Assembly (NCBI GenBank): GCA_032250895.1 | Contig: JAVVEZ010000085.1 | Location: 1-14,615, forward strand | Length of the DNA: 14,615 bases | Reading direction: 5' to 3' | Source: JAVVEZ01 sp032250895 | GTDB lineage: Bacteria; Pseudomonadota; Gammaproteobacteria; Pseudomonadales; Pseudohongiellaceae | In this document: in pieces, positions 7,005 to 13,362 of the stretch | Numbering within the stretch: the stretch's first letter is position 1 | How the letters are laid out: every line of letters starts with the position of its first letter | The notes under the pieces: generated by a model | What the model was told of the DNA's origin: nothing | Database searches by the model: none | The model's input: only the letters and a program-made list of their open reading frames with translations | Translations under genes and position numbers: made by a program

Positions 7005-7331
7005 CTATCTCCTTTTCTTCCTGCGTTTGTACTCTTGCCATAGTCGTTGGGCCGCTTCTATATCCTTGCTCTGGCGCTTCTTCGTACCGCCCCCGAGCAG
7101 GATCACCAGGGTGTCTCCGTCTTTGCCGAAATACACCCTGTAGCCTGGCCCGAAATCCAGCTTGTATTCACTGACTCCCTGCCCTACGGATTTTGCGTTC
7201 GAGAAATTTCCACATTCCATGCGGGCAACTGCGGTCCTGATCTTCAGGGCCGCCTGGACATCAAGGGTGACAAACCAGTCCGAAAACGGATGGCCCCCAT
7301 CTTCCAGTTGGTATTCCCGAACGCTTATCAT
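7005..7331 (-). CDS. RelE/HigB-type toxin
   Basis: 108 residues, ATG at 7331. It has the RelE/ParE-superfamily layout of the 'addiction module killer' (phage Gp49-like HigB) group. An N-terminal strand leads into HPFSDWFVTLDVQAALKIRTAV (14-35), then a central strand SEYKLDFGPGYRVYF (54-68) with R65, a strand VILLGGGTKKRQ (76-87), and a C-terminal helix ending in a basic tail (KRRKKRR). Members usually cleave mRNA on or near the ribosome; the basic residues at R65, K84-R86 and the tail fit that role but the activity is not proven here. Toxin-first order followed by an HTH antitoxin is typical of HigBA modules. It is the first gene of the seven-gene minus-strand run, so its promoter may serve the downstream genes as well. 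Confidence 0.87.
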   Translation of the reverse strand: MISVREYQLEDGGHPFSDWFVTLDVQAALKIRTAVARMECGNFSNAKSVGQGVSEYKLDFGPGYRVYFGKDGDTLVILLGGGTKKRQSKDIEAAQRLWQEYKRRKKRR

Positions 7332-7337
7332 CTTCTA

Positions 7338-7366
7338 TTGATACCACATATGTTATTATGATGCAA
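7338..7366 (-). promoter_or_regulatory. Candidate promoter/operator ahead of the toxin gene
   Basis: On the minus strand, TTGCAT (7366-7361) and TATCAA (7343-7338) are separated by 17 bases, resembling a sigma-70 promoter. This would start RNA almost at the toxin ATG. An alternative -10 element, CATAAT (7360-7355), would leave a leader of about 15 bases but has no good -35. The 8-bp palindrome ACATATGT (7346-7353) lies between the elements and could be the operator for the antitoxin. The site is a weak match and is placed partly because a promoter is expected here. Confidence 0.3.
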
Positions 7367-7503
7367 CCCAGACTTGCTTATCCTCAAATAAATCAATGGC
7401 ATAATCTGTATGGCCAAGCCAGACCATTCTTCGTGCCGTATGCGATTGTACACAGGTGCGATTTTCCCGTGAGATGGCAAACACTCCGGTATAAAGGTCC
7501 CTT

Positions 7504-7701
7504 TTGCAAGGAAAGCAGAAAGGACTTTTGTCACATGGATTGCAAGGAACGCATCATTACGGGTCGATTGAATATCAGGGTGAAAAATATTTCTGGAAGA
7601 TCGACTATTACGATAAGGCGTTAAAGTACGGCAGCGAAGACCCAGCCGATCCGGATCAAACCACCCGCGTGCTGACCATCATGCAGGCTTGTGAGTATTG
7701 A
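7504..7701 (+). pseudogene. Truncated DUF3768 gene
   Basis: The C-terminal part, GEKYFWKIDYYDKALKYGS followed by EDPADPDQTTRVLTIMQACEY, matches the conserved end of the DUF3768 family, ending in the typical LTIMxAxEY. Family members are usually around 100 or more residues with a longer N-terminal half. Here the frame opens only at a TTG at 7504 with an in-frame stop at 7492-7494, and I find no matching N-terminal half in any frame upstream. It is therefore most likely a remnant left after DNA was lost or replaced next to the toxin promoter. The function of the family is unknown; I associate it with plasmids, phages and other accessory DNA. Confidence 0.7.
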
Positions 7702-7824
7702 TATTTCTTCTGAGTGTAGAACTTCGTTGCGCGCATTACTTATCCTCACAGAACCCGTGCCGCACGTGTTAAATCCTTCTTAACCATTCCCGCATAAAAT
7801 ATGTATGCACAAGGGAATGAGGGC

Positions 7825-8280
7825 ATGGACTATACGGTAAAATTGCATAAAGACGTTGCGGAAGCCATTGAAAAACTGCCGAAACAGACGAATGCTGAAA
7901 TCAAGCGGCTTCTGGATACACTCTGCACGGGAGGATTATCTCAAGTTCCTGATGCTGCCATAAGAATTGTCTTATCCGACGAATTCATGCTTTACGCCAC
8001 GCAGAAAAAGAGCGCATCCGGAAAATACAATGCGGCCATCCTGACCGGCCATTGCTGTCCGAATGCCATGAATGAATTTTATTTTTCCGAGCTAAAGGAA
8101 TTCAGGGAAGGCAAGTCCATTGCCGCCGGAGAACAGCCTACTTTTCATCACTTCCAGACAATCAAACAGAAAGAAGCGGTGGAGAAGGAACAGTTTCAAT
8201 ATATTCCATACGAACCTCAAGGTGACAGCCCAACAAATCAAAAGACAAGTCTGGATACGATCTTCCCACTGAAAGGATAG
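7825..8280 (+). CDS. Hypothetical protein, faint RelE-like N-terminus
   Basis: 151 residues from ATG at 7825, preferred over the ATG at 7801 because AAGGGAATGAGG precedes it; an AT-rich TAAAAT at 7795-7800 may be its -10 element. The N-terminus MDYTVKLHKDVAEAIEKLP, then a helix KQTNAEIKRLLDTLC, has the 'strand, helix, LP, helix' opening typical of RelE/ParE-fold toxins. The rest (IRIVLSDEFMLYATQKK at about 52-68, then a TGHCCPNAMNEFYF segment) does not follow that family clearly. The last 50 residues are hydrophilic and probably disordered. There is no signal peptide or membrane segment. No antitoxin-like gene follows. I do not recognise the protein; coding quality (a long open frame and a plausible ribosome binding site) is good. 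Confidence 0.65.
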   Translation: MDYTVKLHKDVAEAIEKLPKQTNAEIKRLLDTLCTGGLSQVPDAAIRIVLSDEFMLYATQKKSASGKYNAAILTGHCCPNAMNEFYFSELKEFREGKSIAAGEQPTFHHFQTIKQKEAVEKEQFQYIPYEPQGDSPTNQKTSLDTIFPLKG

Positions 8281-8581
8281 GGAATATAAACGGGTATTCC
8301 ATTGGCGTCGAATCGGAAATATTCGCCCGTTGCGCGACTTATCCCTTCGTCAAACACCCCGTGAAGTCATGAGTTGTCCCTCGATTACTCTGAAATCACC
8401 CACCTTGCCGACGGCAATCTCCGTAAGCCCTGCCTGTATCCGCACAGCACCCTGCAATCCTTGCGGTCGCATCGTCCGTGAAGTGTGTTGGCGTGCTGCT
8501 CAGTTCGCCAGTTCTTGCTCCCACCCAGTAAGCATGGGCGGTGCCCGGGGCGGCAGCTTGGGTGTTTGGTCCTCTGCTTGC
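8281..8581. other. Intergenic stretch with small hairpins, no gene
   Basis: No convincing gene. Just after the stop of the preceding gene, GGAATA (8281-8286) and TATTCC (8295-8300) form a 6-bp stem. Around 8303-8334, CGAAT and ATTCG form a second stem, but no T-tract follows, so termination is uncertain. On the minus strand a short open scrap (8366 to about 8304) reads HGVFDEGISRATGEYFRF and onward, without a start codon; I cannot assign it. The stretch borders the transposase scar and may be recombined debris. Confidence 0.4.
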
Positions 8582-8843
8582 GCCCTTGCCACGTTTGGCC
8601 GGGGTGATAGTGACCCGGTGCATGCTGTTGGGAGCGAATACCCCAAAACCGTGTTCCAGACGCCCACAGGTCAGGTAAGACTCAAACTCCTGCTGCACAT
8701 AGCCCGGCAAAGGCGAACCCTGCTGGGCCATGAGCCGGGCAAACTCGGGATAATGGCGCTCGACCAAGTTGGTACAACAGGGTCTGTTCGGGCCGGTGCC
8801 GGACATGGGTGGCCAGCTGAGACGCTTCGGCGGTAAGAGACAT
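8582..8843 (-). pseudogene. IS91-family transposase remnant
   Basis: Read from an ATG at 8843, the frame gives MSLTAEASQLATHVRHRPEQ then TLLYQL. One extra A on the + strand at 8766-8767 shifts the frame, after which VERHYPEFARLMAQQG, SPLPGYVQQEFESYL and TCGRLEHGF follow. This is the zinc-binding N-terminus of IS91-type rolling-circle transposases. Directly after HGF (about 8645) comes GVFAPNSMHRVTITPAKRGKG, which in intact enzymes lies near the C-terminus. The whole catalytic centre (several hundred residues in the family) is therefore missing, and sequence after about 8582 no longer matches. The deletion joins two places that both encode an HG(V)F-like segment. The gene is dead. It marks past IS91-type activity next to the accessory block. 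Confidence 0.8.
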
Positions 8844-8967
8844 GACGGCATCCGTTCCATCAGGGCTGGTGCGGGGATGCCTTCAGAATAGTCCAGGTTG
8901 GGGAAGTGTGCGTGGATTGGTGCCCGGGGGCAACGAAACCAGCAGCATCCGCGACCCAACACCTGAC

Positions 8968-9096
8968 ATGGAAAAGAGAAGAGAGTATCCCTGCTGGCAC
9001 GAACCGGTGGTCGCGGTAGTGGAGGACGATCCCACGATTAGCGCGGCGTTAGCAGACTTGCTGGATTCAGCAGGGTATCAGGCGAAGATCTACACC
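8968..9096 (+). pseudogene. Response-regulator receiver-domain fragment
   Basis: From ATG at 8968 the frame reads MEKRREYPCWHEP, then VVAVVEDDPTISAALADLLD and SAGYQAKIY. This is the first strand, acidic pocket (EDD) and first helix of a two-component receiver domain, most like FixJ-type regulators that start V-x-V-V-E-D-D. Homology stops after about residue 43, before the phosphoacceptor aspartate, and the frame runs into unrelated sequence. No ribosome binding site precedes it. It is a broken gene end, probably cut by the same rearrangements that left the transposase remnant. Confidence 0.65.
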
Positions 9097-9308
9097 AATA
9101 ACTACCCAGGGATTGGACCTCCTTGCCGAGAGCCTCAGACTGCCTGTTCTGGGAGGCAATCACCTCATCCTTGAAGGTGTAGATTATGCCCTGGGTGAGA
9201 CGTGGAAAACCCTTGGCTCGATCGTTTCTGCGGCTTGTAACACAGTGGTACTAGGATCCTGTCACCAGATGTTCTATTACTTCGGATACGCGGGTCCTGC
9301 AGTACCGT
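9097..9308. other. Unassigned junction sequence
   Basis: No complete gene. On the minus strand a frame open from 9250 to 9038, without a start codon, includes GFPRLTQGIIYTFKDEV and IASQNRQSEALGKEVQSLGS. This looks more protein-like than random sequence, but I cannot name it. It overlaps the receiver fragment on the other strand at its far end. The stretch separates the debris from the serine hydrolase gene and probably contains the exact breakpoint with the chromosomal backbone. No terminator-like hairpin with T-tract was seen. Confidence 0.35.
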
Positions 9309-10568
9309 TTACTCTACCAGCGCCTGATATATCAGTGTCTGCACTTTGCTCAACATGTCACCGTCACCGGGAAATGTCTGGCCCATGATGACATAGGCCA
9401 TGCCTTCTGCGGGGTCAACGCGGAAGGTCGTGGTCGCCGCCCCGCCCCAGCCAAAACTACCCACTGAATCCATGTTGGCCAGCTTTGCCGCATCCAGTGT
9501 CACAGACACACCCAGCCCATAGCCGGTGGCAGCCGGACCGCTTCCGTTATTGATCGAGGGAATATTTTCCGGGAGATGATTCTGTGCCATCAGCTCCACG
9601 GTTTTCCTGCCAAGAATCCGCACGCCGTCCAGTTCACCGCCATTGAGCAGCATACGGGCAAATTTCAGGTAATCATCCGTGGACGAAGACAGGCTCAGGG
9701 TGGCGAAATGGTGATCGGTAAAGCGTGCGTAGCCATCCTCCGCCTCGGGTTGCAGTCCGCCATCGCCATTGGGCTGGTACACCCTGACAAAATCCCCCGC
9801 TCTTGAACGTGGCACACCAAACATGGTGTCCTTCATGCCCAGGGGATCAAACAGGGTTGTCTGCAGATAATCACCGAATGCCATCCCGGAAAACAGTTCC
9901 ACAAGATAGGCCTGTACATCGTGACCCAGACCATAGACCCATTGCGTACCGGGCTGATAGCGCAGAGGCACCTTGGCCAGTGCCTCGATTTCAATTGTCA
10001 GGGACTCCAGCTGAAACATGAGCAAGCCGTGCTCACGATAAATGACATCAACGGCATGGTTACCCAAGCCCCCTGACAAGCCAAGCGTGTGCCGAAAGGC
10101 GTCCTGGATAGTGGGTTTGCGCACGGGGTCTTCCAGGATCATGTTGCCACTGGCGTCGTAGCCGGCAAAAACCTTGAGGTCGCTGAATTCGGGAATATAC
10201 ATGTCCAGTGGATCGCTGAGTTTGAACAGGCCTTTTTCGTACAGGGACAATAGCGCAACGCTGGTGATGGGCTTGGTCATGGAGTACAGGCGAAACAGGT
10301 GATCAGAGCTCATTCGCTCACCGGTTTCGCGATCGGCAAAACCATAGCCCTTGTTGTGCACTACCTGTCCGTTGCGTGCGATTGCCACGACCATGCCCGC
10401 AATCCTGCCTTTATCAACTTCCGCCTGGATAAAGTCATCCATGACCCCAAGCCTGGACGGGGAGAAGCCGGATATTGGCGCCTCCTGGGAAGACGCCAGC
10501 GGGGAAGCGATCAGCAGCGCTGCCGTGAACAGCCTGCAGAATTTTTTTATGAGTATCAGTCTGGCCAT
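9309..10568 (-). CDS. Beta-lactamase-fold serine hydrolase (class C/esterase type), exported
   Basis: 419 residues from ATG at 10568, which has AGAGGA seven bases upstream; an in-frame ATG at 10592 would add eight residues. An N-terminal signal peptide (MARLILIKKFCRLFTAALL, cleavage after about SQEA) predicts export. In the longer numbering, the nucleophile motif SMTK is at 104-107, the second motif Y220 in WVYGLGHDV, and the third motif is GWGGAATTTF (381-390) in place of KTG or HxG. This set belongs to the penicillin-binding-protein-like/EstB esterase group rather than classical AmpC, so ester, amide or peptide hydrolysis is likelier than antibiotic resistance. Substrate unknown. It lies about 136 bp downstream of the PQQ dehydrogenase gene on the same strand and may be transcribed separately. 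Confidence 0.88.
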   Translation of the reverse strand: MARLILIKKFCRLFTAALLIASPLASSQEAPISGFSPSRLGVMDDFIQAEVDKGRIAGMVVAIARNGQVVHNKGYGFADRETGERMSSDHLFRLYSMTKPITSVALLSLYEKGLFKLSDPLDMYIPEFSDLKVFAGYDASGNMILEDPVRKPTIQDAFRHTLGLSGGLGNHAVDVIYREHGLLMFQLESLTIEIEALAKVPLRYQPGTQWVYGLGHDVQAYLVELFSGMAFGDYLQTTLFDPLGMKDTMFGVPRSRAGDFVRVYQPNGDGGLQPEAEDGYARFTDHHFATLSLSSSTDDYLKFARMLLNGGELDGVRILGRKTVELMAQNHLPENIPSINNGSGPAATGYGLGVSVTLDAAKLANMDSVGSFGWGGAATTTFRVDPAEGMAYVIMGQTFPGDGDMLSKVQTLIYQALVE

Positions 10569-10704
10569 TACAAAATCCTCTTGGTGAAACATTTTTTATT
10601 ATCGGGATAGCTGGCATATCGTTCTGGAATTCAATCAGCTTTAACTCAACTTCCGAAAGATAATCCTGGCAATTTTTTTCCATCGGTTCCTGCTTACTTT
10701 AGGG
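10569..10704. other. Gap between dehydrogenase and serine hydrolase genes
   Basis: The gap is AT-rich for this half of the window. A minus-strand frame from 10683 begins MEKNCQDYLSEVELKL and has AGGA upstream, but it runs deep into the hydrolase gene in another frame. I do not treat it as a gene. A weak promoter for the hydrolase may lie here; no strong terminator is visible. Confidence 0.35.
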
Positions 10705-12771
10705 CTACTCTTTATTTATAGACGAGTCCTTTAATGTGTACGCGATCAGCTCTCCCCCGGCATCAGCTCCAGCATGACTTACTGCCAGCACGATGTACTG
10801 CTTGCCCTCATGCATGTAAGTCATCGGCGAACCGGTTTGCCGGGCAGGCAACTCCACCCGTCCCTCGATATCCTCCCCCGTTGCCTTGTCGTAGGCGCGC
10901 AACAGGGCCACCGTGTCACCGTCTTCGTTGGTGTGCGTAGCCCCTTCTCCGGCTATGACCAGGCTTCCTGTCGTGAGCGTGCCGATGAAAATTCTTCCAT
11001 AGGAACCCAGGCGATCGATGTCCTTGACACCTGCCAGGGCCGGGTTGTTGCGGATGTTATCCTCTGTGGTGCCGTGGGTTTTCTGCCAGAGTATCTCGCC
11101 GGAATTCATGTCGTAGGCGGTGATACGATCATAGGGTGGCTTGATAAGGGGAATTGACCCCTGCAGGAAAGTACTGCGCCGTCTTGGTCCGAGCCCACCT
11201 GGAGCACCCAGGCCGCCCGGCCGTGGCCCCAGTCCGGGTGGCGGTCCCGGAGGCTGGTTCGCCATTTCGCCGTCCGGGCCGGGATTGAAGGGCTCCAGGT
11301 CATCCGGAATATTGCGCAGGGTAAATACCGCCGTGTGCGAATGAATATAGAGTCGGTTCGTTTCCGGATCGAAACTGCCACCGGGCCAGTTGGCGCCCCC
11401 CACATCAGCGGGGAGCATGAGTGTCCCGATGGGCCCGCCTTCGCGTTCCAGTGCAGGGGGTGTAAACAGCGGCCCGAGCTGGTATTGCTCGATGACCGCC
11501 TCGGCCTCCGCACGCAGTGCCGGCGTCAGGTCATTCAGGTCGTCCCGGGAAATTCCCTGGCGATCAAAAGGAGCCGGCTTCGTGGGAAAGGGCTGGGTCT
11601 GGCTGGTCTGTTCATAGGGCGAATCGGATTGCGGTACGGGGCGCTCCTCGATGGGCCAGATGGGGTCACCGGTTTCCCGGTTCAGCACAAACAGGAAGGC
11701 CGACTTGGTGGGCTGGGCCAGCGCCTTGATGACCTCGCCATCCATTTCCATATCGAACAAAATCGGGGCACTGGGAAGATCCCAGTCCCAGAGTCCATGG
11801 TGGATGGTCTGGTAATGCCAGCGACGTTCACCCGTCCTGACATCGACCGCGACAATGGATTCGCCGAACAGGCCAGCACCAGGCCGGTTGAAACCGTTAT
11901 AGTCCGCCGCCGCCATTTCCACCGGCAGATACACCAGCCCCAGTTCCGGGTCGGCGCTCATCTGAGACCAGACGCCGGCATTACCGTTCTGGTCGGCAGA
12001 GCCGTTCTCCCAGGTGTCGTAACCGAATTCCCCCGGCAAGGGGATGGTATGAAAAATCCACAAGCGTTCGCCAGTGCGGGCATCATAGCCACGCACATAG
12101 CCACGGGTATCCCAGGTTGACGTCATGCTGCCGGCCGGACGATGGGACGCGCCAACGACAAGGACATCGCCGACAACCAGCGGCGTGGCATTGAGACCGA
12201 CATTGGAATCCACAGGGTCGATGTCCTGGTCGAAATTCTGCTTGAGATCGACAACGCCGTTTTCTCCAAACGATGGCACCGGATGTCCAGTCTCGGCATC
12301 CAGAGCGATCATACGATAGCCAGGTGTCACATAAATGATGCGCCGGTCCGTACCGTCCTCATTTTCCCAGTAGGATACGCCACGTCCCGCACCCTGCCGT
12401 GCACCCGCCGTACCACGCTCACCTTCATTCTCGCTGTGCATCCAGATCATTTCCCCGCTTGCCGGGTCAAGGGCGACAGCGGCCCGGCGGGTACCGGCCG
12501 TGGTATACAGGATGTCATTCACATACAGCGGAGTTGCCGAGTAGAGTCCGTCCGGCCGGGGGCCCAGAAAATCGGTGCGCAGGCTCCAGGCAACCTCAAG
12601 GTCTTTGAAATTGTCGGCATTGATCTGGTCAAGGGAAGAATAGCGGTGGCTGGCAAGATTACCGCCGTAGGTTGCCCACTCATTCCCTGCCTGGCCCAGC
12701 GCGAATTGCCCGGTCAACAGCAACCCCGTGAAGAGGGAGAAAAAATGATAACTTATGCCAATTTTCCTCAT
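10705..12771 (-). CDS. PQQ-dependent dehydrogenase, periplasmic
   Basis: 688 residues from ATG at 12771, preceded by AGGA; ATG at 12789 is a weaker alternative, and the open frame to 12984 overlaps the cytochrome gene and is unlikely. A signal peptide (MRKIGISYHFFSLFTGLLLT, cleavage near GQA) is followed by NEWATYGGNLASHRYS, the standard opening of quinoprotein beta-propellers. Repeated tryptophan-docking blades are visible (TPLYVNDILY, ALDPASGEMIW, AYDMNSGEILW). HHGLWDWDLPSAP (about 324-336) matches the PQQ-site loop of the glucose/quinate-dehydrogenase branch. The protein lacks the membrane domain of membrane glucose dehydrogenase and has no CxxCH haem motif, so electrons probably go to the cytochrome encoded just upstream. 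A proline/glycine-rich insert lies at about 506-532. Substrate, likely a sugar, polyol or alcohol, cannot be fixed from sequence. Confidence 0.9.
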   Translation of the reverse strand: MRKIGISYHFFSLFTGLLLTGQFALGQAGNEWATYGGNLASHRYSSLDQINADNFKDLEVAWSLRTDFLGPRPDGLYSATPLYVNDILYTTAGTRRAAVALDPASGEMIWMHSENEGERGTAGARQGAGRGVSYWENEDGTDRRIIYVTPGYRMIALDAETGHPVPSFGENGVVDLKQNFDQDIDPVDSNVGLNATPLVVGDVLVVGASHRPAGSMTSTWDTRGYVRGYDARTGERLWIFHTIPLPGEFGYDTWENGSADQNGNAGVWSQMSADPELGLVYLPVEMAAADYNGFNRPGAGLFGESIVAVDVRTGERRWHYQTIHHGLWDWDLPSAPILFDMEMDGEVIKALAQPTKSAFLFVLNRETGDPIWPIEERPVPQSDSPYEQTSQTQPFPTKPAPFDRQGISRDDLNDLTPALRAEAEAVIEQYQLGPLFTPPALEREGGPIGTLMLPADVGGANWPGGSFDPETNRLYIHSHTAVFTLRNIPDDLEPFNPGPDGEMANQPPGPPPGLGPRPGGLGAPGGLGPRRRSTFLQGSIPLIKPPYDRITAYDMNSGEILWQKTHGTTEDNIRNNPALAGVKDIDRLGSYGRIFIGTLTTGSLVIAGEGATHTNEDGDTVALLRAYDKATGEDIEGRVELPARQTGSPMTYMHEGKQYIVLAVSHAGADAGGELIAYTLKDSSINKE

Positions 12772-12796
12772 GACGGCTTTCCTGTTCATTGCCGGG

Positions 12797-13207
12797 TTAC
12801 GGTGTGGCGAATAACATTTCAGCCAGCACATCCTGGTTCGTGCCAAGCGGCACATTCCCCAGGGGCAGGCCGTTGTACCAGAGCACATAGGACAGGATGT
12901 CCACATTTTCCTGACGCGACAGGGTGCCCGGCTTTTCAGGGGGCATGGTCTGGATACGTTCCACCAGCGCCCAGAGTGGTTCACCCTTCCAGATGCCGAT
13001 GAACTGTGGCCCCGCGAGCGGCGGCGCCTGATCGACCCCGTTCATCATCTCGCCATGACAGGCAAGGCAGTGCTGGTAATAAAGTGCCTGGCCGCGAATG
13101 GCCTGCGCTTCCGTATATGCGCCAGCCAGAACCGATGACGGCTCCCCGGACTGGGCTGCACTGAATGCCGGGCACAGTATGGTCAGCAGGAATAAGATCA
13201 CAGCCAT
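12797..13207 (-). CDS. Monohaem cytochrome c, exported
   Basis: 136 residues if started at ATG 13207, which places the signal peptide MAVILFLLTILCPAFSAAQS at the N-terminus; the open frame reaches 13366 but the added 53 residues look non-coding and abut the upstream gene. No strong ribosome binding site is seen, so the start is uncertain. The single haem motif is CLACH (C47, C50, H51). The likely sixth ligand is M88 in QTMPPEKPG, and the closing helix ENVDILSYVLWYNGLP is typical of class I cytochromes. It ends 25 bp before the dehydrogenase start, so the two are very probably co-transcribed, with this cytochrome acting as the electron acceptor of the quinoprotein in the periplasm. Confidence 0.87.
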   Translation of the reverse strand: MAVILFLLTILCPAFSAAQSGEPSSVLAGAYTEAQAIRGQALYYQHCLACHGEMMNGVDQAPPLAGPQFIGIWKGEPLWALVERIQTMPPEKPGTLSRQENVDILSYVLWYNGLPLGNVPLGTNQDVLAEMLFATP

Positions 13208-13362
13208 CCCCGGGAATTGCCGGCACGCTGATACAGTATAGCCAGTGTTACTGTTTTTCAATTTTCCTGAACTCTTGAACCGGATTTTGACTATAAACAA
13301 TTTTTTATTTTCCACGTCCCGAATGAGGCGCTTCGAGCATCCTCGGATCCAATGCCTTTCCA
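13208..13362. other. Gap between SMP-30 gene and cytochrome gene
   Basis: About 155 bp, markedly AT-rich in its middle (around 13255-13315), unlike the flanking genes. It may hold a promoter for the cytochrome/dehydrogenase pair on the minus strand. I see no clear terminator and no gene of its own. Confidence 0.35.

Noticed and set aside
8842..9174. 110-codon + strand frame taken as one gene
   Set aside because: Only the receiver-like middle is recognisable; its front overlaps the transposase start on the other strand and its end is unrelated sequence.
9309..10568. Beta-lactamase fold considered as an antibiotic-resistance gene
   Set aside because: The third motif is GWGGA rather than KTG and the protein resembles EstB-type hydrolases; context is metabolic.
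12772..12984. N-terminal extension of the PQQ dehydrogenase frame
   Set aside because: It overlaps the cytochrome c gene in another frame and would bury the signal peptide; the start at 12771 has a ribosome binding site.
12142..13002. 286-codon + strand open frame opposite the PQQ dehydrogenase and cytochrome
   Set aside because: Antisense shadow of GC-rich coding DNA; the minus strand carries the clear family motifs.
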